Assembly (NCBI GenBank): GCA_964523405.1
Contig: CAZGAQ010000018.1
Span: forward strand, 1 to 64,000
Source: CAZGAQ01 sp964523405
GTDB taxonomy: Bacteria; Planctomycetota; Phycisphaerae; UBA1845; Fen-1342
Length of the DNA: 64,000 nucleotides
Direction: 5' to 3'
In this document: piece by piece, positions 34,552-43,724 of the stretch
Position numbering within the stretch: position 1 is the stretch's first letter
How the letters are laid out: the number at the start of each line of letters is the position of its first letter
Translations under genes and position numbers: made by a program
Notes under the pieces: generated by a model
Database searches by the model: none
Told to the model about the DNA's origin: nothing
What the model saw: only the letters and a program-made list of their open reading frames with translations

Positions 34552-36378
34552 TTACAGCGGGCCGCTCGCCGGCGCCGCGTGGACCTCGATGCTCGTCGCC
34601 GCGCTCACCACGTGCCCCAGACGAAACAGGAGCTGCCCGTCCGCATCGCGGCCCAGCGGCTGCACGACGCGACCACGTGCATACACCCAGCAGCGGCGGT
34701 CAGACGTACCGTGTACCCGGAATATCGGGTCATAACGCAGTCGGTTGCCGGGGTCGAAGTCGAAGCGCAACACGCCCTCCGCCAGGGCCAGTTCATAGCA
34801 GCCCTGGGCTTCGTTGTAGCCGTCGTGATCGGTGTCGCCCGCGACGTCCGTCCGCACCTCGCCGGCGGTCGGCCGGAGCATGACCGGGTTCTGATAATCT
34901 GCGGCCAGGCTGAGCGCCTCGGGGGCCCCGTCCACGTCCAGCGGCCAAACGCGGAGCAGATGCGAGGTCACGACCTGACGGGTTGTGGGGAGGTCGCCGA
35001 CGAGAATCGCCAGGCGGCGGTCATCGCTGCTGACCAGCTCGCGCTGGAGGCTCAGCGGAGTTGCGTGCGGCCACGTCCAGAACAGGTCGGCCTTGGCACT
35101 GCCCGCGCGGGTGGCGAGGACGAACGGAGCGGCGTCGCCGGAGGAGGTCGCGGGCGGGACGATGCGCGTGAAGCCGCGGCGGCCGTCAAGCCCGATCGCG
35201 TAGCCAACACGTGCCCCCGCCCAGCCACCGTCCGCGGCACGGGATTCGACCCGCACGTAGAGTGCACCGGTGGAATAGATGGTGTACTGCCAGGCATGGC
35301 TGGGGGAGTCTGTGTTGGGGTCCGGCGCCGCGCCGGGCGCGACAAAGCGCCATTGTCCCTCGATGACCGCGCGGAACGGCGTCGCTTCGACGACTCGCTG
35401 CGCTGCCGCAACCGCGCCCCCCCAACCGGTGAAGAGCTGCGGGTCGTCGTAGGCGATGGCCGGCGCGGCGGGAGACGCCCACTCCGTCGGCAGGGGAATG
35501 GGCCAGGGGCCCAGACCGCCGATGTCCGCCAGATTGTCGCTCTGTGGATCGCGCCAGGAGACCATCACGCCATCGGCCAGGGCCAATTCGAAGCGGCCGG
35601 GCACGCCGACGTGCAGCCGCTGGCCACGCACAAACACACGCAGGTCGTCGGGATCGGCTTCCGCGGGGGTCAAGGTGCGCGTGTTGTCCGCCACGACCAC
35701 GTCGTCGAGGTACAACTCGACCGGGCCGCTCGACTGCGGCGCCCGCCACGACAGCGCCCGTACGTCCGCCAGATCGATGGACTCCCCCACCGTGTCGAGA
35801 TCGATGCGGTAGAGGCCCCACCCTGGCCGTATCTGGAGCGTGCGCGACCAGTGCAGCAACGCGGGCGCCCCGCTGTGCACGCCGAATTCGAGCGTCGCCC
35901 CGCTCGGCGGACCGTAGATGCTCATCAGCAGCAGCGCGAACGGCCGCCAGTCGCGAATGAGCGCGTATTGCTCCGAGTGCTGGCCATCGAACAGGAGGCG
36001 GTCGTCGCCATCTTCAAGAATGACCTTGAGACTGCCCGCGCCGGTCTCGCTACGGCAGCGCAGGATGCTGAGGGCAGGCTGCGGCCGGTCTTCCTCTTTA
36101 CCGGCAGCGTCAACGGTGCGGAACAAGCCGACCTGGCCTGCGGACTCGAAATCGGCGAGGCTGACGAAGCGCCCCGATTCGAGGTCGGGGTAGGCACGGC
36201 GCAGGCGTTCGAGCGTCGGCGGGAGGGGGGCGCGCGCATCAGTCCGACCCGCTGCGTTCGGATCACCGCCGCCTGGTGGCGGAGTACCCCAGTCCCAACG
36301 GAACCGGCTGCCTTCGCAGGCGCAGAGAAGCAGCGGCAGGGCCAGGGCGAGCAGCCCAGCCGAGCACCGGAGTCGCAT
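34552..36378 (-). CDS. Large lipoprotein of unknown function
   Basis: 608 residues. Signal: RLRCSAGLLALALPLLLCAC, lipid cysteine C21 (or C19). The mature protein is beta-rich: an N-terminal carbohydrate-binding-like jelly roll (VSLADFESAGQVGLFRTV, LEFGVHSGAPALLHWSRTLQ, VELYLDDVVVADNTRTL; ~65-230), then a second large beta domain with TDHDGYNEAQGCYELA and a possible sugar-binding surface (WQYTIYSTGALYVRVESRA). The start at 36378 is picked for the lipoprotein signal; an ATG at 36414 would overlap the lpdA end. The gene follows lpdA on the same strand. Family not recognised; an outer-surface polysaccharide-binding role is plausible but unproven. Confidence 0.75.
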   Translation of the reverse strand: MRLRCSAGLLALALPLLLCACEGSRFRWDWGTPPPGGGDPNAAGRTDARAPLPPTLERLRRAYPDLESGRFVSLADFESAGQVGLFRTVDAAGKEEDRPQPALSILRCRSETGAGSLKVILEDGDDRLLFDGQHSEQYALIRDWRPFALLLMSIYGPPSGATLEFGVHSGAPALLHWSRTLQIRPGWGLYRIDLDTVGESIDLADVRALSWRAPQSSGPVELYLDDVVVADNTRTLTPAEADPDDLRVFVRGQRLHVGVPGRFELALADGVMVSWRDPQSDNLADIGGLGPWPIPLPTEWASPAAPAIAYDDPQLFTGWGGAVAAAQRVVEATPFRAVIEGQWRFVAPGAAPDPNTDSPSHAWQYTIYSTGALYVRVESRAADGGWAGARVGYAIGLDGRRGFTRIVPPATSSGDAAPFVLATRAGSAKADLFWTWPHATPLSLQRELVSSDDRRLAILVGDLPTTRQVVTSHLLRVWPLDVDGAPEALSLAADYQNPVMLRPTAGEVRTDVAGDTDHDGYNEAQGCYELALAEGVLRFDFDPGNRLRYDPIFRVHGTSDRRCWVYARGRVVQPLGRDADGQLLFRLGHVVSAATSIEVHAAPASGPL

Positions 36379-36397
36379 CGTGCTCAAACGCGTGCGG

Positions 36398-37813
36398 TCA
36401 TTTTCGTACTGCATGGATGGCCGTCCCCAGCACCCCTTCCGCCGCTTCCATGAGCGTCTCGGAGATCGACGGGTGGGGGTGAATGCTCAAGGCGATGTCT
36501 TCGGCTGTCGCACCCATTTCGATGGCCAGGACGGCTTCGGAGATCAGGTCGCCGGCGTGCTCGCCGACGATGCCGCAGCCGAGGACGCGGTTGGTCTTCG
36601 CGTCCGCGATGATCTTGGTGAGACCTTCCGGGCGGCCCATGGCGATGGCGCGGCCGGAGGCGCCCCACATGAACTTGCCGACCTTGATGTTCTTGCCCTG
36701 GGCCTTGGCGTCGGCCTCCGTCAGGCCGCACCAGGCGACTTCGGGGCTCGTGTAGACGACGGCGGGAATCGCGCGGACGTCCCAGGCGGTCTTGTGTCCG
36801 GCGATCGCTTCGGCGGCGACGATGCCCTCGCGGCTGGCCTTGTGGGCGAGCATGGGATTGCCGGTAACGTCGCCGATGGCGTAGATGCGCTTCTCGGCGG
36901 TGCGGCGTGTGGCATCGACCTCGATGAAGCCCTGCGGGGTGACGACGACCTTGGTGTTCTCGAGGCCCAGGTTGTCGGTGTTGGGCTGGCGGCCGACGGA
37001 AACGAGGACGAATTCGAACTTCAGGCTTTGCTTCTGGCCGGCGTTGGTGAAGGTGATCTCGATGCCATCGGCCTCTTTCTTCGCGCCTTCGAGCGTCGCG
37101 CCGGTGTAGATCGCGGCGAACTGCTTCTTTAGACGGGCGAGAAGCGGGCGGGCGAGGTCGTCATCGGAGCCGGTGAGCAGGCGGTCGAGGGCTTCGAGGA
37201 CGGTGACCTTGCTGCCGAGCGAGGCGTAGACCTGACCGAGTTCGAGGCCGATGTAGCCGCCGCCGATGACGAGGAGGGTCTTGGGGAGCTTCTCGATGTT
37301 CAGGGCGGTGGTCGAATTCAGGCACCACGCGGAGGGAATGAGCTTCTCGGGGAGCGTCTTGAAGCGCGAGCCGGTCGCGATGATCGCGTGCTTGAAGCGC
37401 AGGCGGGCAACGTCGCCGCCTTCGATGCGGAGCGTCTTGTTGTCCTCGAAGCGGGCGCGGCCGTTGACGACGCGGACGCTGCGCTTCTTGGCGAGCGTGT
37501 TGATGCCGCCGCAGAGGCGCTCGACGACGGACTGCTTCCAGGCGCGGAGCTTGTCGACGTCGAGTTGGGGCGCAGCGTAGGTGACGCCGTAGGTGCCGGC
37601 CTCGGCCGCGCTCTCCATGAGGTGCGCGACGTGGAGGAGGGCCTTGGAGGGGATGCAGCCTTCGCGCAGGCAGACGCCGCCGAGCAGCGGGCTTTGATCG
37701 ATGAGGGTGGTGGACAGGCCGAGGTCCGCCGCGCGGAACGCGGCGACGTACCCGCCGGGGCCACCGCCGATGACGACGAGATCCGATTCTTCCATGAGTT
37801 CGCCGACGACCAT
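36398..37813 (-). CDS. lpdA: Dihydrolipoyl dehydrogenase (E3)
   Basis: 471 residues. FAD-binding GGGPGGYVAAFRAA (~16-29), redox-active pair C48/C53 in GGVCLREGCIPSKALL, NAD-binding GGGYIGLELGQVYAS (~185-199) and the C-terminal HPHPSISETLMEAAEG with the base histidine. E3 reoxidises the lipoyl group of 2-oxoacid dehydrogenases using NAD. The ATG at 37813 has AGAGG five bases upstream; an ATG at 37795 is the alternative. It stands in a minus-strand operon after the E2 gene and the GspG-like gene. Confidence 0.96.
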   Translation of the reverse strand: MVVGELMEESDLVVIGGGPGGYVAAFRAADLGLSTTLIDQSPLLGGVCLREGCIPSKALLHVAHLMESAAEAGTYGVTYAAPQLDVDKLRAWKQSVVERLCGGINTLAKKRSVRVVNGRARFEDNKTLRIEGGDVARLRFKHAIIATGSRFKTLPEKLIPSAWCLNSTTALNIEKLPKTLLVIGGGYIGLELGQVYASLGSKVTVLEALDRLLTGSDDDLARPLLARLKKQFAAIYTGATLEGAKKEADGIEITFTNAGQKQSLKFEFVLVSVGRQPNTDNLGLENTKVVVTPQGFIEVDATRRTAEKRIYAIGDVTGNPMLAHKASREGIVAAEAIAGHKTAWDVRAIPAVVYTSPEVAWCGLTEADAKAQGKNIKVGKFMWGASGRAIAMGRPEGLTKIIADAKTNRVLGCGIVGEHAGDLISEAVLAIEMGATAEDIALSIHPHPSISETLMEAAEGVLGTAIHAVRK

Positions 37814-37824
37814 ATCAGCCTCTG

Positions 37825-38271
37825 CTAATGCCAGTTACAGACCTCATCACCCGTATCGGGTTTTCCGTCTTTTCCCAAGCTCCACAGATCGAACGACTGC
37901 TGGTTGTGCACGCCCGGTATGGAGTACAACAACGCTCGGCCCCAGCCGTCGTTCATGTCATTGGGGTCCTGCAGGTACGGGCCCCGCCATGCCGCGCCTG
38001 CCGAGCCTGCCGAGCCTGCCGTGCGAACCAGCGCAGCTAGCCCGCCTTCCGTCTCCGCGGGATAGTGTCCAACATCGCGTCGGTAAGCTTCCAAGGCCTC
38101 CGAAACACGTTGCCTCACAAGATGAACCGTATGCAACCAACGGGGCGACACATGGGGCGGCCGGGTGTACCAATAGAGCAGCGATACGACGACCAACGGA
38201 GTCAGCGTGTACACAACGAACCTTGTCGGCACACGCCTCTTCATGACTGACAGTGGTCGAGCGTCGGACAT
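37825..38271 (-). CDS. GspG-like (type II secretion pseudopilin C-domain) membrane protein
   Basis: 148 residues. One membrane helix near the start (RFVVYTLTPLVVVSLLYWYT, ~17-36), then a T2SSG-type C-domain: ALEAYRRDVGHYPAETEGGL (~60-79), WRGPYLQDPNDMNDGWGRAL (~95-114) and FDLWSLGKDGKPDTGDE (~127-143), which match the calcium-loop end of GspG. The prepilin cleavage motif (G-F-T-L-x-E) is absent, so it is not a normal pseudopilin; it may be a fixed membrane protein with a GspG fold. It lies between the E2 and E3 genes with 4 and 11 bases of spacing, an odd place for such a protein. Confidence 0.8.
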   Translation of the reverse strand: MSDARPLSVMKRRVPTRFVVYTLTPLVVVSLLYWYTRPPHVSPRWLHTVHLVRQRVSEALEAYRRDVGHYPAETEGGLAALVRTAGSAGSAGAAWRGPYLQDPNDMNDGWGRALLYSIPGVHNQQSFDLWSLGKDGKPDTGDEVCNWH

Positions 38272-38275
38272 GCGC

Positions 38276-39601
38276 TTACCCCAGCGCCAGCAGCCGCAGC
38301 GGGTTTTCCAGGGCGCGGATGATCGCGGTGGTGAAACGGGCCGCGTCGGCGCCGTCGACCACGCGGTGATCGAAGGACAGCGCCAAGGGCAGGATCAGCC
38401 GCGGGACGACCTGGCCCTCGTAGACCGCGGGCTGCAGCTTGGCTTTGCCCACGCCGAGGATCGCGACCTCGGGGAAGTTCACCATCGGCGTGAAGAACGT
38501 CCCGCCGATCGCACCGACGTTCGTAATGCTGAACGTCGCGCCGCGCAGGTCGGCGATCTCGAACTTCACCGTGCGGGCCTTCTCGGCGATCTGCTGCAGC
38601 TCGGCGGCGATCTGCGGCAGCGTCTTCTTGTCCGCGTCACGCAGGACCGGCACGACCAGGCCGCGCGGCGTATCGACCGCGATGCCGATGTGGCGGTAGT
38701 CCTTGTGGATGATCTCCTCGGTCGCGGCGTCGAAGCTGCAGTTGAGCACGGGATATTCGCGTAGGGCGAGCGCGGCAGCCTTGATGAGAACGGCGGTCAT
38801 GGTGAGCTTCGGCTCGCCGCCGGCCAGACTCGCGTTGTAGTCCTTGCGGTTCTTCTCCAGCTCGGTGATGTCCGCGGTATCGGCGTGCGTGACGCGCGGG
38901 ACGTTCTGCCACGCCCGCATCATCTGGCGGGCGATCGTCTTGCGAATCTGCGGCACCGCCTCGCGCCGCACGGGGCCGTATTGGCTGAAGTCGGGCAGTT
39001 CGCCGCCGGCGACCGCAGGTGCGGCCGAAACAAAGGACTCGCTCGCGGCGGTCGTCCGTCCAGCGCCACCTCCCTTCTGGCGCTCAGCGAATTGCTCGAC
39101 GTCTTCCCTGAGCACGCGGCCGCCGGGGCCGGTGCCGACGACGAGGTTGATGTCGATGTCCAGTTCGCGGGCAAGCTTACGGACCGCCGGGGCGGCGGGC
39201 ACGGGGCCGTCTCCGTCGCGTGCGGGCGGAGGCGGCGGTGCGACGGCGGTCGCCGTGCTGGTCGTGTGCGCCACCGGCGCGGGCGGGGCTTCGGCGGCTT
39301 GGGCCGCGACGGGCGCAGCCGCCTTGGCCGGCTGGGCGGCGGGCGCGGCCGCGCGACCGTTGCCGGCCTTTTCATCAATGCTGATCAGAACCTGTCCGAC
39401 CTTGACGGTCTGGCCGGACTGCACGTGGATCTTGCTGACGACACCGGCCTTGGGCGAGGGGATTTCGACGGCAGCCTTGTCCGTCTCGACTTCGAGCATG
39501 GGCTGGTACTCGGCGATGGTGTCGCCTTCGTGGACCAGCACGTTGACGACTTGCCCCTCGTGAACGCCTTCTCCCAAGTCCGGTAGCTTGAAATCGAACA
39601 T
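38276..39601 (-). CDS. 2-oxoacid dehydrogenase E2 (dihydrolipoamide acyltransferase)
   Basis: 441 residues, one lipoyl domain. N-terminal lipoyl domain with K42 in ETDKAAVEIP; Ala/Pro hinge ~85-130; subunit-binding domain (PAVRKLARELDIDINLVVGT, ~135-170); catalytic domain with SFDHRVVDGADAARF, H412 and D416. It transfers an acyl group to coenzyme A. The C-terminus is that of acetyl- or branched-chain-type enzymes; which substrate cannot be told because no E1 gene lies nearby. First gene of the E2-GspG-like-E3 minus-strand group. Confidence 0.94.
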   Translation of the reverse strand: MFDFKLPDLGEGVHEGQVVNVLVHEGDTIAEYQPMLEVETDKAAVEIPSPKAGVVSKIHVQSGQTVKVGQVLISIDEKAGNGRAAAPAAQPAKAAAPVAAQAAEAPPAPVAHTTSTATAVAPPPPPARDGDGPVPAAPAVRKLARELDIDINLVVGTGPGGRVLREDVEQFAERQKGGGAGRTTAASESFVSAAPAVAGGELPDFSQYGPVRREAVPQIRKTIARQMMRAWQNVPRVTHADTADITELEKNRKDYNASLAGGEPKLTMTAVLIKAAALALREYPVLNCSFDAATEEIIHKDYRHIGIAVDTPRGLVVPVLRDADKKTLPQIAAELQQIAEKARTVKFEIADLRGATFSITNVGAIGGTFFTPMVNFPEVAILGVGKAKLQPAVYEGQVVPRLILPLALSFDHRVVDGADAARFTTAIIRALENPLRLLALG

Positions 39602-39841
39602 CGCGCGTCCTCACGTCGCAAAGGCGACCGCAGCCCGACGGTCCACAGCGCCCGTGCGCCGCGACCGATCCGGCCATGCCTACGGGGACCAGAGCAGCCA
39701 CGGCGCGGCCGTCCGGTCCTGGCCCGAAGCGAGAGGCCAGTCCTCAAGGATAGGGGCCCCGGGGCGGTTTGGCTACGGCGCCCGGCAGCGGCGCCCGCCG
39801 TCCGCCGGGAGCGGCCTCCGGCCTACGTCGCCTCGCGCCGG

Positions 39842-41971
39842 CTAGTGCTCATCGTCGGCTCGCTTGGCTTTCTCCTCGACGGCCGGGCGAACCGGCGGGT
39901 TGTTCGGGTCATTGCCGTTGGCGCCGGCGGGCCCGAGCGTGTAGGCGCGGACACTGCGCCCGTCCCCAACCAGGAGCCGCCCGGGCTGTCCCGTCGCCCC
40001 GGGGATGATCGCGAAGGCCCCGACGCCGTAGCCGGAGATTTTGCGGCGCAATAGCAACTTGCCCTCGGTGTCGAGCACGTGCACGTAGCCGCTGGGCATT
40101 CCGCCGCCCATGGAGTACAGGGTCAGGGCAACGGCGAAGCAGGGCTTGCCGTTGCCGAGCAAATCGCCGGCCGCGAGTCGAACACTCGGTTGCGACTTGG
40201 CGGGCACTTCGAGTTCGGTGTTCCACATGCGTTCCCCCTCGGAGTCACATAGCACCAGCGTCACCGCTTTGATCTCGTTGTTGCTCATCGACGTCAAGGC
40301 CGCGAGCCAGTGCACCTTGGTGCCGATTCGTACCGGTTCATAGGCGTTGATGTTGCCGTCACTGCGCGAGGCCACATTCACCGTTTTGCTCTCGCGTCCG
40401 TCCGCACTAAGGACCACAAGCTGCGCGCCCGTAGAACTGACCCACTCGCTCTTGCCATCCCCATCGACGTCGCACGACCGCAGGTCACTGCCGGCCTTGA
40501 CGCGCAGGCTGTCGTCGGTGACCAGGCGTTCCGGAGCGATGTCGGGGAGGCGGGCCGGCCCCTTGCCCTGCCGTCCGCCGCTTTCCTCCTCCTGTTCCTC
40601 CTGCGCGCCCGCGCGCTTTGCGGGAGCGGCGTGGTCTATCTTCTCGCCCTTGATCAACTTCGCGATCTTCTCCGCCAGCTCGTCGACCATCCCCTCGCCG
40701 CTGAAGCCGACGTGGGCGTCGCGAATCACGCCCTCCTTGTCAATAATGAACAGCGACGGGATGCCGCTCACGAGGTACTTCTTCGCCACGCTGCCGTCGG
40801 CGTCCATGAACTGACGCAGCGTGATCTTCTTCGTCTCCAGAAACTTCCTGACCTTCGCCTCCTTGCCCTTGTCATCACCGTTCACGCCCATGACGGTCAC
40901 CGGCTGGTCCTTGAACTTGTCGGCCAGCTTCTGGATGTGCGGGATCGCGGCCACGCACGGCCCACACCACGTGGCCCAGAAGTCGAGGACGACGACGCGC
41001 CCCTTCAAACCCTCCAGCGACAGCTTCTCGCCCGCCAGGTCGTCGCCGCCAAATGCCGGCGCCGGCTTGTCGATCAGATCCTCCGGCCCCGGTCGCTCGG
41101 ACTCGTCAAACTCGGCGACCTTCTTCACGCCCTCCGCCGGCTTGTACGTGAACATCTCGGCCGGTAGGTCGGCATCGGCCTTGACCTGGTCCAAACGCAC
41201 GTAGATTTCAGCCCGTTCGATCTTGGCCGGCCGGCCTCCTTCGTCCTCGTCGCCATGCTCCATGGCGGCCAGCTGCTTGCGGTAGCTCTCGGTCAGGTCC
41301 ACGTGAATCTCGCGCAGCAGGCCATCCGCGTCGTCGAACCAGAGTTCGCTCTTCTGGGCCCCCTCACCCATGAACGACAGTTCGATGTCGCCGACCAGCA
41401 CGTGGCCCGCCCGCCCGGCGCGCGTTTCCGCACGCACTTCCCGCAGCTTGCCGAGTTCGGGGAAGTACGCGCTGCGCTTGCCGCTCGCCGCGAGGAGCAA
41501 CCGCACGATCGGGTGTCCGCCGAAGGGCGCGCCGCTGTTGCCCAGCAGTTCCTCCGCGTCCAGCTTCGGCGGCGCCACCTGCTCGGTGTACTGCTTCCAC
41601 TCCGGCCGAATCTGCCAGAGCTTGGCGCCGTCACACTGGATCGACTCGTCTTCGCGCTCAATCAGGATGAAATTCGGGGCTCGAAACTTCAGTCGGGTCG
41701 CCAGCGATTGCTTCTGCCCGGCATCCCCGCCGTCCTTGTCCTTGGCCACCACCTCCAGCCCGACTTCCGCCTCATCCTGGTACGTCTTGAGCTTGCGGTA
41801 CCGGGCCGCCGTCTCGTCCAGGAACTTGGCTGCGTCCCCGGCCGCCTCGGACGCCGGCTGTGCGGTCGTCGCGCGCTGGGCAGTGCCGGCGTCTGCCTCA
41901 GGTTGGTCCGACGCGCGAACCGCGAGTGTCAGCACCAGGACCCCCGCCAAAGTCGTGATGAACGGCCGCAT
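39842..41971 (-). CDS. Secreted fusion: outer-membrane-lipoprotein-carrier-like domain, TlpA thioredoxin and C-terminal propeller-like domain
   Basis: 709 residues. Signal peptide RPFITTLAGVLVLTLAVRAS (2-21). Residues ~45-290 look like a DUF2092/LolA-type beta domain (YRKLKTYQDEAEVGLEVVAK, LWFDDADGLLREIHVDLTES). Residues ~303-445 are a TlpA-type thioredoxin with WCGPC (C336, C339), VTVMGVNGDDKGKEAKV and SGIPSLFIIDKEGVI. The last ~220 residues have FG-GAP/VCBS-like turns (SCDVDGDGKSEWVSS) and end acidic. The GGAGG ribosome site five bases before the ATG at 41971 sets the start. It should act outside the inner membrane in thiol-disulfide exchange, perhaps on lipid-linked or metal-containing partners. 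Unusual three-part architecture. Confidence 0.85.
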   Translation of the reverse strand: MRPFITTLAGVLVLTLAVRASDQPEADAGTAQRATTAQPASEAAGDAAKFLDETAARYRKLKTYQDEAEVGLEVVAKDKDGGDAGQKQSLATRLKFRAPNFILIEREDESIQCDGAKLWQIRPEWKQYTEQVAPPKLDAEELLGNSGAPFGGHPIVRLLLAASGKRSAYFPELGKLREVRAETRAGRAGHVLVGDIELSFMGEGAQKSELWFDDADGLLREIHVDLTESYRKQLAAMEHGDEDEGGRPAKIERAEIYVRLDQVKADADLPAEMFTYKPAEGVKKVAEFDESERPGPEDLIDKPAPAFGGDDLAGEKLSLEGLKGRVVVLDFWATWCGPCVAAIPHIQKLADKFKDQPVTVMGVNGDDKGKEAKVRKFLETKKITLRQFMDADGSVAKKYLVSGIPSLFIIDKEGVIRDAHVGFSGEGMVDELAEKIAKLIKGEKIDHAAPAKRAGAQEEQEEESGGRQGKGPARLPDIAPERLVTDDSLRVKAGSDLRSCDVDGDGKSEWVSSTGAQLVVLSADGRESKTVNVASRSDGNINAYEPVRIGTKVHWLAALTSMSNNEIKAVTLVLCDSEGERMWNTELEVPAKSQPSVRLAAGDLLGNGKPCFAVALTLYSMGGGMPSGYVHVLDTEGKLLLRRKISGYGVGAFAIIPGATGQPGRLLVGDGRSVRAYTLGPAGANGNDPNNPPVRPAVEEKAKRADDEH

Positions 41972-42368
41972 ACCGACCTCCCTGCCCGGCACAGCGACGG
42001 CCGCGGGCGAGTCACCGGACCGACCCGCGCGCGCACCCGAGCGCGCCCATTTCACCCGCTGCGGGTGTGCGCGGCAAGCACCCGTGCAGTCCGACGACCC
42101 CCCGCGTGGCCCGGCCGCTTGACGTAGCGTCGCTTCAGCAGGGATCGCTGCAGCGAGCTGCGCGAAGTGAAGGAGGAAAGGGCTCGATCGCGACCGCGGA
42201 GATGGCGGCGAATGGCGTCACAGATGAAGGCACGGCAGTTCGGATACTGCGCCGCGGTCGGCGGTTACAGCGAGTACGTCAGCGTGTTGCCCTGCTCGCC
42301 CGTTGACAACGGCTCGCGCACCGATGCCACCCGACCGTGTCCCCCGAGGTTGGCGGGCGGCCCTCCGA
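41972..42368. other. 397-base gap ahead of the TlpA fusion gene
   Basis: Holds the promoter described at 42049-42077 and nothing that I trust as a gene. Short frames exist (for example an ATG at 42203 reading 34 residues) but lack family features and their codon content is that of random GC-rich DNA. The 3' end of the TrpB2-type gene lies at the far side. Confidence 0.4.
42049..42077 (-). promoter_or_regulatory. Promoter of the TlpA fusion gene with a palindrome in the spacer
   Basis: On the minus strand TTGCCG (42077-42072), 17 bases, TGAAAT (42054-42049). Perfect palindrome CACCCGC-t-GCGGGTG (42053-42067) fills the spacer and touches the -10. Leader of about 75 bases. Confidence 0.4.
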
Positions 42369-43724
42369 CTACTCCACCGGCGGCAAGTCCTGCATCGAGC
42401 GTTCGATCTGCTCGAGCGGATACTCGTAGTCCTCCAGGTCGCCAGCCAGGTAGCGGTCGTACGAGGCCAGGTCGCACAGCCCGTGTCCGCTCAGGTTGAG
42501 TACGATGCACTTCGACTCGCCGCTCTCCCGGCAGCGCACCGCCTCGTCGATCGCGGTCCGGACGGCATGGGCGGTTTCGGGCGCGGGGATGATGCCCTCC
42601 GTGCGGGCGAAGAGCTGCCCCGCTTCGAACGCGCCCAATTGGTGGACGGCCACCGGTTCGACCATCCCGAGGTCCACGGCCAGGCTGACCAGCGGCGCCA
42701 TGCCGTGGTAGCGCAAGCCGCCGGCGTGGATACCGGCCGGCATGAAGCTGTGGCCCAGCGTGTGCATCTTGAGGAGCGGCGTCAGTGCGCTCGTGTCGCC
42801 GAAGTCGTAGCGGTAGCGCCCCTTGCTGAGCGTCGGGCAGGCCCGCGGCTCCACGGCCAGGAAGCGGATGTCGCGCCCGGCCAACTTGCGCGGCAGGAAC
42901 GGGAATGCCAGCCCGGCGAAGTTGCTGCCGCCGCCAACGCAGCCGATGATGATGTCCGGCTCTTCCTCGAGGCTGGCGAGCTGCCTTTCGGCTTCCAGCC
43001 CAATCACGGTCTGGTGCAGCAGCACGTGGTTAAGCACGCTGCCCAGGGCATAGTTCGTGTCCGAGCGCTGCGCAGCCTCCTCCACGGCCTCGCTGATCGC
43101 GATGCCGAGGCTGCCACGGCAATGTGGGTCGCGCGCCAGCGCCTGCCGTCCGGCCTGCGTCTCGTGCGAGGGGCTCGGCACAACGTCGCCGCCCCACAGG
43201 TGCATCATCGAACGCCGGTAGGGCTTCTGCTCGTAGCTCACGTTGACCATGTAGACCTTGCACGTCATGCCGAAGAGCGAGCACGCAAAGCTCAGCGAGC
43301 AACCCCACTGCCCCGCACCCGTCTCCGTCGCCAGCCGCTTGACCCCTTCGCGCTGGTTGTAGTACGCCTGCGGCACGGCGGTGTTGGCCTTGTGGCTGCC
43401 CGGCGGGCTGACGCTCTCGTTCTTGTAGTAGATGCGCGCCGGCGTACGCAGGGCCTGTTCGAGCCCCCGGGCCCGCACGAGCGGCGTCGGACGCCACAGT
43501 GCGTAGATGTCGCGGACCTCGTCCGGAATCGGAATCCAGCGCGCGCAGCTCATCTCCTGTTCAAGCAGGCCGCGCGGGAAGATCACGCCCAGTTCCTCGG
43601 GCCCCATCGGGCGGTGGGTGCCCGGATGCAGGGGGGGCGGGCACGGGCGCGGCAGATCAGCTTGCAGGTTGTACCAGGCGGCAGGGGCTTCCCGTTCACA
43701 CAGCGGCGTCTTGCGCAGCACCAT
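42369..43724 (-). CDS. trpB: Tryptophan synthase beta chain, TrpB2 type
   Basis: 451 residues, the longer TrpB2 form rather than the ~400-residue TrpB1. PLP lysine K112 in GSHKANTA; PLP-phosphate loop CVGGGSNFAG (~245-254); the family core ATETGAGQWGCSLSFA (~130-145). TrpB2 enzymes condense indole (or serine-derived aminoacrylate) with a partner; without a TrpA partner they can work on free indole. No trpA lies next to it. The N-terminal ~40 residues are a Pro-rich extension. Start: ATG 43724. Divergent from the DAHP synthase gene, so two aromatic-pathway genes face each other over a 274-base intergenic region. Confidence 0.93.
   Translation of the reverse strand: MVLRKTPLCEREAPAAWYNLQADLPRPCPPPLHPGTHRPMGPEELGVIFPRGLLEQEMSCARWIPIPDEVRDIYALWRPTPLVRARGLEQALRTPARIYYKNESVSPPGSHKANTAVPQAYYNQREGVKRLATETGAGQWGCSLSFACSLFGMTCKVYMVNVSYEQKPYRRSMMHLWGGDVVPSPSHETQAGRQALARDPHCRGSLGIAISEAVEEAAQRSDTNYALGSVLNHVLLHQTVIGLEAERQLASLEEEPDIIIGCVGGGSNFAGLAFPFLPRKLAGRDIRFLAVEPRACPTLSKGRYRYDFGDTSALTPLLKMHTLGHSFMPAGIHAGGLRYHGMAPLVSLAVDLGMVEPVAVHQLGAFEAGQLFARTEGIIPAPETAHAVRTAIDEAVRCRESGESKCIVLNLSGHGLCDLASYDRYLAGDLEDYEYPLEQIERSMQDLPPVE

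Noticed and set aside
42167..42499. Frame with some GC3 content between the TrpB2 and TlpA fusion genes
   Set aside because: It runs into the TrpB2 gene on the other strand and has no recognisable domain; no supported start site.
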